From Hymenobacter sp. 15J16-1T3B (lineage in GTDB: Bacteria > Bacteroidota > Bacteroidia > Cytophagales > Hymenobacteraceae), in the NCBI RefSeq assembly GCF_020711235.1, contig NZ_JAJFAV010000001.1, positions 434,001 to 498,000 of the forward strand: 64,000 nt of DNA, given 5' to 3'. Under the pieces are notes generated by a model. It worked only from the letters and a program-made list of their open reading frames with translations. It made no database searches and was not told the origin of the DNA. Numbering within the stretch: position 1 is the first letter of the stretch; every line of letters starts with the position of its first letter. The translations under genes were made by a program, and so were the position numbers. Below, piece after piece: positions 18,580 to 26,322 of this stretch.

Positions 18580-18605
18580 GCCCGGGCCTTACGACCCGGG
18601 CTATA
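18576..18605 (-). terminator. Rho-independent terminator of gdh
   Basis: Perfect 11-bp stem TATAGCCCGGG / CCCGGGCTATA with an 8-base loop, followed by TTTG on the minus strand; it lies 84 bases after the gdh stop. The T tract is short. Confidence 0.7.
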
Positions 18606-18689
18606 CGCAATAGTACGTCTGAGCCGGCAAATTTCCCCACGGGCACCGACAAAATCGGTGCTGCGGGCCAAGGCGCGCCGGCCAGCGGC

Positions 18690-19985
18690 TTAGAAGCTGC
18701 CGCGGAACTTGTAGGTCTGGGCGACTTTGTCGATGGCTACCACGTAGGCGGCAATGCGCATCGGCACGTTGTATTTCTGGCTGGTGGCGTACACTTTCTC
18801 GAAAGCGTCGGACATGATGCGGTCGGCGCGCTCGGTCACCATTTCCTCGGTCCACTTGAAGCCTTGGCGGTTCTGCACCCACTCGAAGTAGGACACGGTC
18901 ACGCCGCCGGAGTTGGCCAGGATGTCGGGCACCACCATGATGCCCTTCTCGTTGATGATGGGGTCGGCCGACGCGGAGGTCGGGCCGTTGGCGCCTTCCA
19001 CGATGAGCTTGGCCTTGATGTCGTGGGCGTTGTGCTCGGTGATGACGTCCTCCACGGCGGCGGGCACGAGCACGTCGACGGGCAGGGTGAGCAGGTCTTC
19101 AGCGTGCTCCATCAGCACGGCGCCCTGGAAGCCGTCGAGGCGGCCCTTGTGGGCGTTCTTGTAGGCAATGGCTTCGTCGATGTTGATGCCGTTTTCGTTC
19201 CAGTACGCGCCGGATACGTCGCTGATGGCCTTGATCTTCACGCCCTGCTCGCAGAGCAGCTTGGCGGCCCAGGAGCCCACGTTGCCGAAGCCCTGCACGG
19301 CGGCCGACGACTCTTCCGGCTTCATGTTCAGCTTGCGCATGGCGGCCAGGGCCGATACCATTACGCCGCGGCCGGTGGCCTCGGTGCGACCCAGCGAACC
19401 GCCCATTACCAGCGGCTTGCCCGTCACGACGGCCGGGGTGGTAGCGCCCACGGTCTTCGAGAATTCGTCCATCAGCCAGGCCATTTCGCGGGGGCCGGTG
19501 CCCATGTCGGGGGCGGGAATGTCGCGGTCGGGGCCGAACACGTCTTTCATAGCCAGCGTGTAGGCGCGGGTGAGGCGCTCAATTTCGCCGGCCGACATGG
19601 TCGTCGGGTCGCAAATGATGCCGCCCTTGGCGCCGCCGTAGGGCAGGTCGACCACGGCGCACTTCCACGTCATCCAGGCCGCCAGGGCCTTCACCTCGTC
19701 GAGGTGCACGTTTTTGTCGTAGCGGATGCCGCCTTTCGAGGGGCCGAGCACGGTGTTGTGCACCACGCGGTAGCCCTCGAACACGCGTACTTCGCCGCTG
19801 TCCATAGTCACCGGGATGTGCACGATAACCTGCTTGTCAGCAGCCTTGAGCACGTTGTAGGTCGCGTCGTCGAGGCCGAGAATGTCGGCGGCCACGTTGA
19901 AGCGCGACATCATCGACTCGAGCGGATTTTCGCGGTCCACCTTGGGAGCCGGCTCTTTGTACTTGTACGCCGTGGAGGTAGCCAT
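18690..19985 (-). CDS. gdh: Glutamate dehydrogenase (Glu/Leu/Phe/Val dehydrogenase family)
   Basis: Reversible oxidative deamination of glutamate to 2-oxoglutarate. The 431-residue hexameric-type enzyme has the substrate Lys motif LPYGGAKGGIICDP, the second Lys/Arg region VVHNTVLGPSKGGIRY, DIPAPDMGTGPREMAW, and the nucleotide-binding motif AAVQGFGNVGSWAAKLL. The C-terminus YKFRGSF is typical. The start MATSTAYKYKEP is preferred over in-frame upstream codons because the TACCTTTG box lies about 100 bases before it and the extra residues are proline/phenylalanine-rich filler. NAD or NADP use cannot be decided with confidence. One of three related dehydrogenases in the window. Confidence 0.95.
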   Translation of the reverse strand: MATSTAYKYKEPAPKVDRENPLESMMSRFNVAADILGLDDATYNVLKAADKQVIVHIPVTMDSGEVRVFEGYRVVHNTVLGPSKGGIRYDKNVHLDEVKALAAWMTWKCAVVDLPYGGAKGGIICDPTTMSAGEIERLTRAYTLAMKDVFGPDRDIPAPDMGTGPREMAWLMDEFSKTVGATTPAVVTGKPLVMGGSLGRTEATGRGVMVSALAAMRKLNMKPEESSAAVQGFGNVGSWAAKLLCEQGVKIKAISDVSGAYWNENGINIDEAIAYKNAHKGRLDGFQGAVLMEHAEDLLTLPVDVLVPAAVEDVITEHNAHDIKAKLIVEGANGPTSASADPIINEKGIMVVPDILANSGGVTVSYFEWVQNRQGFKWTEEMVTERADRIMSDAFEKVYATSQKYNVPMRIAAYVVAIDKVAQTYKFRGSF

Positions 19986-20085
19986 GCTGTTGGTCGGTAA
20001 GAAGGGGTTGGGAAAGTGGGGGAATGCAGAAACAGCGCCGCCCGAAGCCAACCGAGCAGTGGGCCTGCGGGCAGAAATAGCGCGC

Positions 20086-20093
20086 CAAAGGTA
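20086..20093 (-). promoter_or_regulatory. -7 promoter element of gdh
   Basis: Perfect TACCTTTG, 100 bases before the gdh start codon, giving a leader of roughly 95 bases in which I see no recognisable riboswitch. Confidence 0.6.
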
Positions 20094-20165
20094 GTAGGAT
20101 TCCCTGACTAGAAGCGTGTACGAGGCTTACAGTCGTTAGGTAAGTAAAAAAGCCCGGTTTTCGGC

Positions 20166-20444
20166 TTGCTGCCCAGCTACGACGCGGCCGCGGCCCCGAC
20201 CGGCATGATGATAGAAACCTGCGGCGAAGCGGTGGGAACGACCGGAATAGTGGTAGGAGCCATCGGCAAGGCGTTGGTAGCGTGCGGGCTGGCGGCAGGA
20301 AGCAGCGGCGAAGTGGCGGGAGCCCGCGGAATGATGGTAGAAGCGAGTGGCAAGACGGTGGGAACCGGCGGAACAGTGGTAGAAGCTATCGGCGAGGTGG
20401 TGGAAGAAACAGGTGGAGAAATGATAGAGTTGCTGTCATCCTGA
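20166..20444 (+). repeat. 21-bp tandem array, open as a 7-residue glycine repeat
   Basis: About eleven diverged copies of a 21-base unit read in one frame as GxxVxxx: GMMIETC, GEAVGTT, GIVVGAI, GKALVAC, GLAAGSS, GEVAGAR, GMMVEAS, GKTVGTG, GTVVEAI, GEVVEET. The best start would be the ATG at 20205; the stop TGA is supplied by the palindromic repeat that follows. Whether it is a gene is uncertain. It has no visible promoter or signal peptide, yet the frame has stayed open and the sequence is enriched in Gly, Val, Ala and Glu. It occupies most of the 594-base gap between gdh and cdsA; the rest of the gap is the gdh promoter and the palindrome. Confidence 0.55.
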
Positions 20445-20536
20445 GCGCAGCGAAGGACCTTACCACACTAGACCGATTGACGTAACAACGTCCCGTTCAG
20501 TAGTGATAAGGTCCTTCGCTGCGCTCAGGATGACAG
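20433..20536. repeat. REP-like intergenic palindrome 3
   Basis: Perfect 28-base inverted arms (CTGTCATCCTGAGCGCAGCG onward to AAGGACCT) around about 48 bases of spacer. It starts inside the last codons of the 21-bp repeat array. Confidence 0.92.
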
Positions 20537-20579
20537 TTCCCACTCAGGGCTTTGCGGCCCTGGTGTCCTCCCCTCAGCT

Positions 20580-21521
20580 CTACGCGCCGAAGAGCACCTG
20601 CAGCACCACCAGCACCGGCACCACGAAGAGAAAGGCGTCGAAACGGTCGAGCAGGCCGCCGTGGCCGGGCATGATGCGGCCGGAGTCCTTCACGCCCACG
20701 TTGCGCTTGAGCATGGACTCGGCCAGGTCGCCGAGCACGCCGAAGCCGGAGGCTACCACGGCCGCGACGAGGCGGTGGGCCAGCGGCAGCTCGGGCATGA
20801 GGTAGCCCAGGCCCCAGCCCACAACGAGCGTGAGCAGGACGCCGCCGATGAGGCCCTCCCAGGTTTTGCCGGGCGAAATGCCGGGCGCCAGTTTGTGCTT
20901 GCCGAAGTTCTTGCCCGCAATGTAGGCCCCGGTGTCAGCCGTCCAGATCAGGAAGAGCAGGCCGAAGATGCGGCGGTAGTCGTAGCCCTGGGGGCCGAAC
21001 GCCAGCACGTTGAGCCCGCTCATGGGCAGCGTGACGTAGAACAATCCCAGCAGGGCAATGCCAACGTTGGCGAAGGGCGAGAAGGGCTGCTGGTCGCGCG
21101 GCCACCAGTACATTTCGCGCAGCAGCAGGATGATGGGCAGCAGGAACAGCAGGGCTACTAGTGCCAAAGCGGCTCCTGCATAAGCGCCTACCGCTACTCC
21201 TGCTGACTCGTCGGTCATATTCTGGACATGCGCTAGAAAGAAAACGCAAGCGAAAATCAGCAAGCTGCTGCCCACGCCGAGTATGGCCGCCGGCTTGAAG
21301 CCCTGCTCCTTCATCATGCGGTAGAACTCCCAGAGCATACGAGCCTGCACCAGGCCGAAGAATACGCCGAACGTCCAGGAACTGTACCAGATGGAGCCTA
21401 GCAGCAGCGCGGCGCCGATGACGCCGGAAATGATGCGCTGCCACATATTGGACATGCCGGGCTTCTTCTGAGCATCGGCCGATTCGGTGGCGGCGGGGGG
21501 GGGAGTAGCGGGCGTAGTCAA
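20580..21521 (-). CDS. cdsA: Phosphatidate cytidylyltransferase
   Basis: Makes CDP-diacylglycerol from phosphatidate and CTP in the inner membrane. About seven or eight hydrophobic segments lead to the family signature GDLAESMLKRNVGVKDSG followed by PGHGGLLDRFDAF, with metal-binding Asp residues. WTADTGAYIAGKNFGKHKL and SPGKTWEGLIGG are also typical. The longest frame begins at a TTG; an ATG 22 codons later (MSNMWQRIISG) starts right before the first membrane segment and is at least as plausible. The extra N-terminus is Pro/Ala-rich and holds a run of nine C (G on the plus strand). It lies 43 bases after the CPBP protease gene, so probably co-transcribed. Confidence 0.93.
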   Translation of the reverse strand: MTTPATPPPAATESADAQKKPGMSNMWQRIISGVIGAALLLGSIWYSSWTFGVFFGLVQARMLWEFYRMMKEQGFKPAAILGVGSSLLIFACVFFLAHVQNMTDESAGVAVGAYAGAALALVALLFLLPIILLLREMYWWPRDQQPFSPFANVGIALLGLFYVTLPMSGLNVLAFGPQGYDYRRIFGLLFLIWTADTGAYIAGKNFGKHKLAPGISPGKTWEGLIGGVLLTLVVGWGLGYLMPELPLAHRLVAAVVASGFGVLGDLAESMLKRNVGVKDSGRIMPGHGGLLDRFDAFLFVVPVLVVLQVLFGA

Positions 21522-21564
21522 AGCGGGTGGAGGCGCGGAATAGCGAAAACGGAGAATAGCGGGC

Positions 21565-22641
21565 TTAGGCGCCGGGCTGGTCGGTGCGGGGCGTGTCGAT
21601 GCCGTGGCCGGTGAGCGTGTGGCCGGCTACGGGTGGCACGTCGGCGCGGCGCACTTCCACGCCGTGGCCGGTGAGCGTGTGGGCTTCGAGGGGCTGGGCC
21701 GCCGCGGCCGGCAGCTGGAAGCGCTGCTGGTACAGCCAGTAGAGCAAGCCGCCGGTAATAAGCAGCGAGACCAGGGCCAGCGGCCAGGGCAGGGCCTCGT
21801 TGCCGTCGGCGTCGAAGCTAATGGTGCCGCGCTGCTGCAGGTAAAGCAGCAGCAGCTGGAAGCCGTTTTGGGCGAAGTGCGCGGCCATCGACACGCGGAT
21901 GTTGCCGCTCCAGGCGAAGAGGTAGCCGAGCACCACGCCCAGCAGCAGACGCGGGAAAAAGCCGAAGAACTGCACGTGAATGGCGCTGAACACCGCCGCC
22001 GATAGCCACACGCCCCAGTGCACGGAGCCCGTCCAGCGGGCCAACTGCCGCAGCACCACCCCGCGGAAGGTCAGCTCCTCGGCAATGGCCGGAATGACGG
22101 CCACCACCAGCAACGCCACCAAGAAGCGGCCGAAGGAGTTGAACTTGGTCAGGAAAGTGGTGAGCACCTGGGCCTGGTCTTCGTAGAGGCGGGCCGCTTT
22201 TTCCAGGCCGTAGAGGCTGGGCGGCAGGTGCAGGCCGGCGTTCCAGGCAATCAGGACGGACATGGCTGGAATGCTCACGATGATCAGGGCCATGGCGGCC
22301 AGCAGCCAGAAGGCAGGCACCGGCTGCCGGGGCTGAAAGTAGGCGGCGGGCTTAAGGCCGCGCACCACCGGCACCAGCAAGGCCCCGCCGCCGAAGCCAA
22401 AGAGCAGGGGCACGCCCTGCATAATCATCAACACGCCCCAGCCCTCGGGCGCGCTCTGCGGGGCGGCAATGATGGTGGTGACGCGCATCAGCGCATCCAT
22501 GCCGTAGACGGCCCCCACCAGCAGCATGGCCACGAAAAAGCCCACGCACATGCCGCCCACCACCAGCAGCACCAGCAGCATCAGTACCAGGGCGGGGTGC
22601 AGGTTTTCGTCGGTGGGGCGGGCGGGGCGCGTGGGGAGCAT
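21565..22641 (-). CDS. CPBP-family intramembrane metalloprotease
   Basis: Membrane protein of 358 residues related to Rce1/CAAX protease homologues. The catalytic motif EEltFRG is visible as IAEELTFRGVVLRQL, followed by FSAIHVQFFGFFPR and the HFAQN segment that supplies further metal ligands. About eight membrane spans. The start MLPTRPARPTDENLH is used; the frame is open 60 codons further but that extension is Arg/Pro-rich and reads toward the dus promoter. The soluble tail holds a duplicated unit, HTLTGHGVEV and HTLTGHGIDT, encoded by a 60-base-spaced direct DNA repeat. Substrate is unknown; it is upstream of and likely co-transcribed with cdsA. Confidence 0.9.
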   Translation of the reverse strand: MLPTRPARPTDENLHPALVLMLLVLLVVGGMCVGFFVAMLLVGAVYGMDALMRVTTIIAAPQSAPEGWGVLMIMQGVPLLFGFGGGALLVPVVRGLKPAAYFQPRQPVPAFWLLAAMALIIVSIPAMSVLIAWNAGLHLPPSLYGLEKAARLYEDQAQVLTTFLTKFNSFGRFLVALLVVAVIPAIAEELTFRGVVLRQLARWTGSVHWGVWLSAAVFSAIHVQFFGFFPRLLLGVVLGYLFAWSGNIRVSMAAHFAQNGFQLLLLYLQQRGTISFDADGNEALPWPLALVSLLITGGLLYWLYQQRFQLPAAAAQPLEAHTLTGHGVEVRRADVPPVAGHTLTGHGIDTPRTDQPGA

Positions 22642-22808
22642 GGGCAGAAACGAGGAAGGCGCCGGGGGCGCAACGGGGAACCAGGGGCAGCAGAAGCCGG
22701 TTATGGCCAACCGGCAGTCAGGGCCTGAGGCACTTGGCGGCGCGGGCCGAACCGGGCGACGTAGCCGGGTTTCGGCGCGCGGCCGTCGGCCGGACCCTGA
22801 CATAGTCG

Positions 22809-22816
22809 TAAATTTG
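22809..22816 (+). promoter_or_regulatory. -7 promoter element of the dihydrouridine synthase gene
   Basis: Perfect TAAATTTG, 26 bases before the GTG start codon, leaving a leader of about 20 bases. Confidence 0.65.
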
Positions 22817-22842
22817 CGCAAAATACGCTAACCCGTTCCGCT

Positions 22843-23832
22843 GTGGTTTACATCCGCGACATTGCCCTGCCCGACTTTCCCTTGCTGCTCGCCCCGATGG
22901 AGGACGTGTCGGACCCGCCTTTCCGCGCCGTGTGCAAGCAGGGCGGAGCGGACCTGATGTACACCGAGTTTGTCTCGTCGGAGGGCCTGATTCGGGCGGC
23001 GGCCAAGAGCCGGCAAAAGCTCGACGTGTTCGACTACGAGCGGCCCATCGGCATTCAGCTCTTCGGCTCCGACGTGGAGACGATGGGCGAGTGCGCCAAA
23101 ATCAGCACCGTGGCCGGCCCCGACCTCATCGACATCAACTACGGCTGCCCGGTGAAGCAGGTGGCCTGCAAGGGTGCCGGCGCGGCCCTGCTGCGCGACA
23201 TTCCCAAGATGGTGGCCATGACCGAGGCCGTGGTGAAAGCCACCCACTTGCCCGTGACGGTGAAAACCCGCCTGGGCTGGGACGAGTCGACCAAGAACGT
23301 GGAGGAAGTGGCCGAGCGCCTGCAGGACATCGGCATCGAGGCGCTGACCGTGCACGGCCGCACCCGTGTGCAGATGTACAAGGGCGACGCCGACTGGCGC
23401 CTGATTGCCAAAATCAAGGAGAATCCGCGCATCCGCATTCCCATCTTCGGCAACGGCGACATCGACTCGCCGGAAAAAGCCGTGGAGTACAAGAACCGCT
23501 ACGGCGTCGACGGCATCATGATCGGGCGCGCCAGCATCGGCTACCCCTGGATTTTCCGCGAAATCAAGCACTTCGTGGCCACCGGCGAAAAGCTGGCCCC
23601 GCCCACCCTGGAGGAGCGCGTGCAGGCCTGCGTGATGCACTTCGAGAAGAGCATCGAGTGGAAAGGCCCCAAGCTGGGCGTCTTCGAGATGCGCCGGCAC
23701 TACGCGCACTACTTCAAGGGCCTGGTGGGCGCCAAGCAGTGGCGCACCCAGCTGGTAGAAGCCGGCACGCCCGACGAGGTGCGCGCCATCCTGGCCACCA
23801 TTGCCCAGAGCGAAGCCGTGCTGGCCGACTAG
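22843..23832 (+). CDS. dusB: tRNA-dihydrouridine synthase, DusB type
   Basis: FMN enzyme that reduces uridine in the tRNA D-loop using NADPH. The TIM-barrel motifs LLLAPMEDVSDPPFRAVC, DLIDINYGCPVKQVACKGAG (with the catalytic Cys), VKTRLGWDES, LTVHGRTRVQMYKGDADW and NGDIDSPEKA with IGRASIGYPWIF are all present. The C-terminal helical tRNA-binding part includes FEMRRHYAHYFKG. Length 329 is standard. The start is a GTG 26 bases downstream of a good -7 box. The NYGCPVKQVACKGAG form fits the DusB-like group common in Bacteroidota. Confidence 0.96.
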   Translation: MVYIRDIALPDFPLLLAPMEDVSDPPFRAVCKQGGADLMYTEFVSSEGLIRAAAKSRQKLDVFDYERPIGIQLFGSDVETMGECAKISTVAGPDLIDINYGCPVKQVACKGAGAALLRDIPKMVAMTEAVVKATHLPVTVKTRLGWDESTKNVEEVAERLQDIGIEALTVHGRTRVQMYKGDADWRLIAKIKENPRIRIPIFGNGDIDSPEKAVEYKNRYGVDGIMIGRASIGYPWIFREIKHFVATGEKLAPPTLEERVQACVMHFEKSIEWKGPKLGVFEMRRHYAHYFKGLVGAKQWRTQLVEAGTPDEVRAILATIAQSEAVLAD

Positions 23833-23860
23833 CTCCGCCTGCAGGTAGCGGTTCATCCGG

Positions 23861-24056
23861 CCGTCATTGCGAGGAGGCACGACGAAGCAATCGGTCCTCT
23901 AGCAGCACCGCCGACGCAATTCTTGCAAACCGAAAACGGCACCGCCCGAAACCAGCGTCTGTGGTTTTGGGCGGTGCCGTTTTTTGGGCTTCTGCCAGTA
24001 GTAGCGTCGTGCCGCGAGAGGACCGATTGCTTCGTCGTGCCTCCTCGCAATGACGG
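23861..24056. repeat. REP/MITE-like palindrome 4 with perfect 40-base arms
   Basis: Left arm 23861-23900 starts CCGTCATTGCGAGGAGGCAC; right arm 24017-24056 is its exact 40-base complement. It spans the gap between the convergent dusB and M1 peptidase genes and encloses a separate terminator hairpin. Arm sequence is of the CGTCATTGCGAG type, different from the GTCATnCTGAGC type of the other palindromes. Confidence 0.93.
23933..23985 (+). terminator. Bidirectional rho-independent terminator nested in palindrome 4
   Basis: AAAACGGCACCGCCC pairs with GGCGGTGCCGTTTT, with T tracts on both strands. It would stop dusB transcripts and those of the convergent peptidase gene. Confidence 0.88.
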
Positions 24057-24078
24057 CCAGTGCTACCGTTAGCTTATG

Positions 24079-25944
24079 CTACCGGCGCCACACGTTGTCT
24101 TTCTCCGTCGCGTCCATGTACAGGCCGCCCTGCAGAGCTACCGACTTGGCTTCCTTGGGCAGGGTGATGGTGGCCTGGCGCTGGTTGGCCTGCCACACGG
24201 CGGGCGTCTGGTGCAGGGTGGCTTTCGAGCCGTCGGTGTATTCCACTTCCACATCGAAGGGAATGGCGAAACCGCCCACGTTCTGTACCGTCAGCGTGTT
24301 GCCGCTCACGCCGCCCACGGCTAGGTCGATGTAGTTGTTGGTAAAGAACCAGTTCTGGAAAAACCAGCTCAGGTCCTGGCCCGAGGCATTGCTCATGGAG
24401 TTGAAATAGTCCCAGGGAATGGGGTGCTTACCGTTCCAGCGGGCCATGTACTCGTGCAGGCACTTCTTGAAGAGGTCGTCGCCGAGCATGTCCTTAAGGG
24501 CCAGGTAGCTGAGCGAGGGTTTGCCGTAGGCGTTGTTGCCGTAGCCGGCCTTCAGCTCGCTGCTGGGCGTGATGATGGGCAGGTCTTCGGCCGTGGCGGG
24601 GTCCTTGATGTAGCGCTCCACCCGAAACTTGCGGTACAGCTCGTCGGCGGCGGCGCCGCGCTCGGCCCGGCCGATGAGCAGCTCAAACGTGGTGGCCCAG
24701 CCCTCGTCCATGTAGGCGTAGCGGCTCTCGTTGATGCCCATGTAGAAGGGGAAGTAGGTGTGCACGATTTCGTGGTCCTGCACAAACTGGGCAAACTTGG
24801 GGTCGTCCTGCGGGCTGTCGTTGACCATCATCGGGTACTCCATGTCGGCGAAACCCTGGAAGGCGGTCATCGTGGGGTACGGGTAAGCCACGCCGGGCCA
24901 GTTTTTGGGGTCGGAGAACCAGCCCAGCGCAAACTGCCCGTTCTTGACGGACTCGCGGAAGTCCACGGTTTTCTCGGCGTAGGCGGCCTGCATGAGGGCG
25001 CGGCGCTTGGTCTTGGCGTCGACCACCACGCTGCCCGCGTCCCAGAGGTAATGGTCGCTCAGGCCGAAGGTCACGTCGGGCACGTTGCGGGCGGTGAACA
25101 GCCAGGTATTGAACGGCTGCTGAGCCGTCACGTTCTTCTGCGCCAGCTCGGCGGCCGTCACGATGTGGCTGACGTCGTCGCTTTTCAGCGCTTTTTTCAG
25201 GCGTTTGGCGTAGGTCGGCTGCAGCACTTTGTCGGCGTTTTGCAGCACGCCGGTAGCCCACACGAGGTAGTTGGCCGGCACCCGCACGCGCAGGGTGTAG
25301 TCGTTGAAGTCGTTGTAAAACTCCTTGCTGTCGACGAAGGGCAGCCGGTCCCAGCCGTTGTAGTCGTCGTAGACGGCCACGCGCGGGTACGAGTAGGCCA
25401 GGAAGTACGTCGTGGGGTCGATCATGCCCTCGCGCCCGCTTTCCTGCGAGGCGTTGTAGTGCCACACCACCGAGAAGCGCACGGAGTCGTGGGGCAGCAG
25501 GGGCTTGGGCAAGCGCACGGCCTTGGCCGTGGCAGCCCCGCGCCAGGTTTTGGCGTCCTGGGCCTGCCCGGCCACCGCGAAGGAGTCGATTTGTACGCCT
25601 TCGGTGAGGTAGGCGGGCGAGGCGTCGCCGTCGCGGGCGGCACCGGGCTGGTGGATGTTGGCAATCAGCCGGAACACGACCTGCTTGAGCGTATCGGGGC
25701 TGTTGTTGGTGTACACGATTTGCTCGCGGCCGCGCACCTCGCGGGCCGGCGGGGCGGTTTGCACGGTGATGTCGTAGCGGGCGCGGTTTTGCCAGTAGCG
25801 CGGGCCGGGGCGGCCGTCGAGGGCGCGGGTACCCTTGGCGTAGGCGGCTTTGATGTCGCGCGGCATGTACAGCGGTGACTGCGCGGCCACGGGTTGCGCG
25901 AGGCCGGCCAGCAGCGGCAGGGCGAGGAGAAGTCGGGTCATCAT
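24079..25944 (-). CDS. Secreted M1-family zinc metallopeptidase
   Basis: Predicted 621-residue exported peptidase. The N-terminus MMTRLLLALPLLAGLAQPVA with AQS after it is a signal peptide. The N-terminal beta domain is followed by a gluzincin catalytic domain: zinc site HEIVH in QDHEIVHTYFPFYMG near residue 390 and the third ligand Glu in YAYMDEGWATTFE. Later segments GNNAYGKPSLSYLALKDM and NASGQDLSWFFQNWFF are typical of M1 aminopeptidase relatives in Bacteroidota. The GAMEN-type exopeptidase motif is not obvious, but DMEYPMMVNDS occupies the matching place. Likely periplasmic or surface peptide degradation. Confidence 0.93.
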   Translation of the reverse strand: MMTRLLLALPLLAGLAQPVAAQSPLYMPRDIKAAYAKGTRALDGRPGPRYWQNRARYDITVQTAPPAREVRGREQIVYTNNSPDTLKQVVFRLIANIHQPGAARDGDASPAYLTEGVQIDSFAVAGQAQDAKTWRGAATAKAVRLPKPLLPHDSVRFSVVWHYNASQESGREGMIDPTTYFLAYSYPRVAVYDDYNGWDRLPFVDSKEFYNDFNDYTLRVRVPANYLVWATGVLQNADKVLQPTYAKRLKKALKSDDVSHIVTAAELAQKNVTAQQPFNTWLFTARNVPDVTFGLSDHYLWDAGSVVVDAKTKRRALMQAAYAEKTVDFRESVKNGQFALGWFSDPKNWPGVAYPYPTMTAFQGFADMEYPMMVNDSPQDDPKFAQFVQDHEIVHTYFPFYMGINESRYAYMDEGWATTFELLIGRAERGAAADELYRKFRVERYIKDPATAEDLPIITPSSELKAGYGNNAYGKPSLSYLALKDMLGDDLFKKCLHEYMARWNGKHPIPWDYFNSMSNASGQDLSWFFQNWFFTNNYIDLAVGGVSGNTLTVQNVGGFAIPFDVEVEYTDGSKATLHQTPAVWQANQRQATITLPKEAKSVALQGGLYMDATEKDNVWRR

Positions 25945-26322
25945 AACGGGGAGACAGACAGGGCCGGTGGGGCAGGCGTTGCCTGCGGCCGGGTAAAAAT
26001 GGCGGTTTATGCGGTTAAGGCAACCGAATAGTCGCTGCTACGACTTGGGCTGCCCGAACGTGAAAAGGCCGTCAGGTCGAGCTTGTCGAGGCCTTTCGCC
26101 GGATAGAAATGCCACTCAGCAGAACATTACGCCCGGCCATCAGCCCGCGAGGTGTCTCGACTTCGCTCGACCTGACGGCCTGAATGAGTTGTTGAAACGC
26201 GGCAACGGTTCGGCCCGCGGCGGCCCCGACTTTGGCCCCCGCCCGCCGCCCGGGCTGGTAGGCGCAAGTGCGCAAGAATCCGGCGGGCATACCTCGGGAC
26301 TTGTAGCGACCTTTGCAGCCTG
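25945..26322. other. Gene-free spacer between divergent genes
   Basis: This gap of 378 bases holds palindrome 5 and, near its right end, GACCTTTG seven bases before the DMT transporter ATG (one mismatch to the -7 box). I see no gene or RNA in the remainder. Confidence 0.6.
26067..26180. repeat. REP-like intergenic palindrome 5
   Basis: Imperfect inverted repeat whose arms start GGCCGTCAGGTCGAGC on both strands; it lies between the divergent peptidase and DMT transporter genes, the only palindrome in a divergent gap. Confidence 0.85.

Noticed and set aside
24424-25878. 484-residue plus-strand frame opposite the M1 peptidase
   Set aside because: Shadow frame with His/Val/Gly bias and no recognisable domain; the opposite strand has the zinc site and signal peptide.
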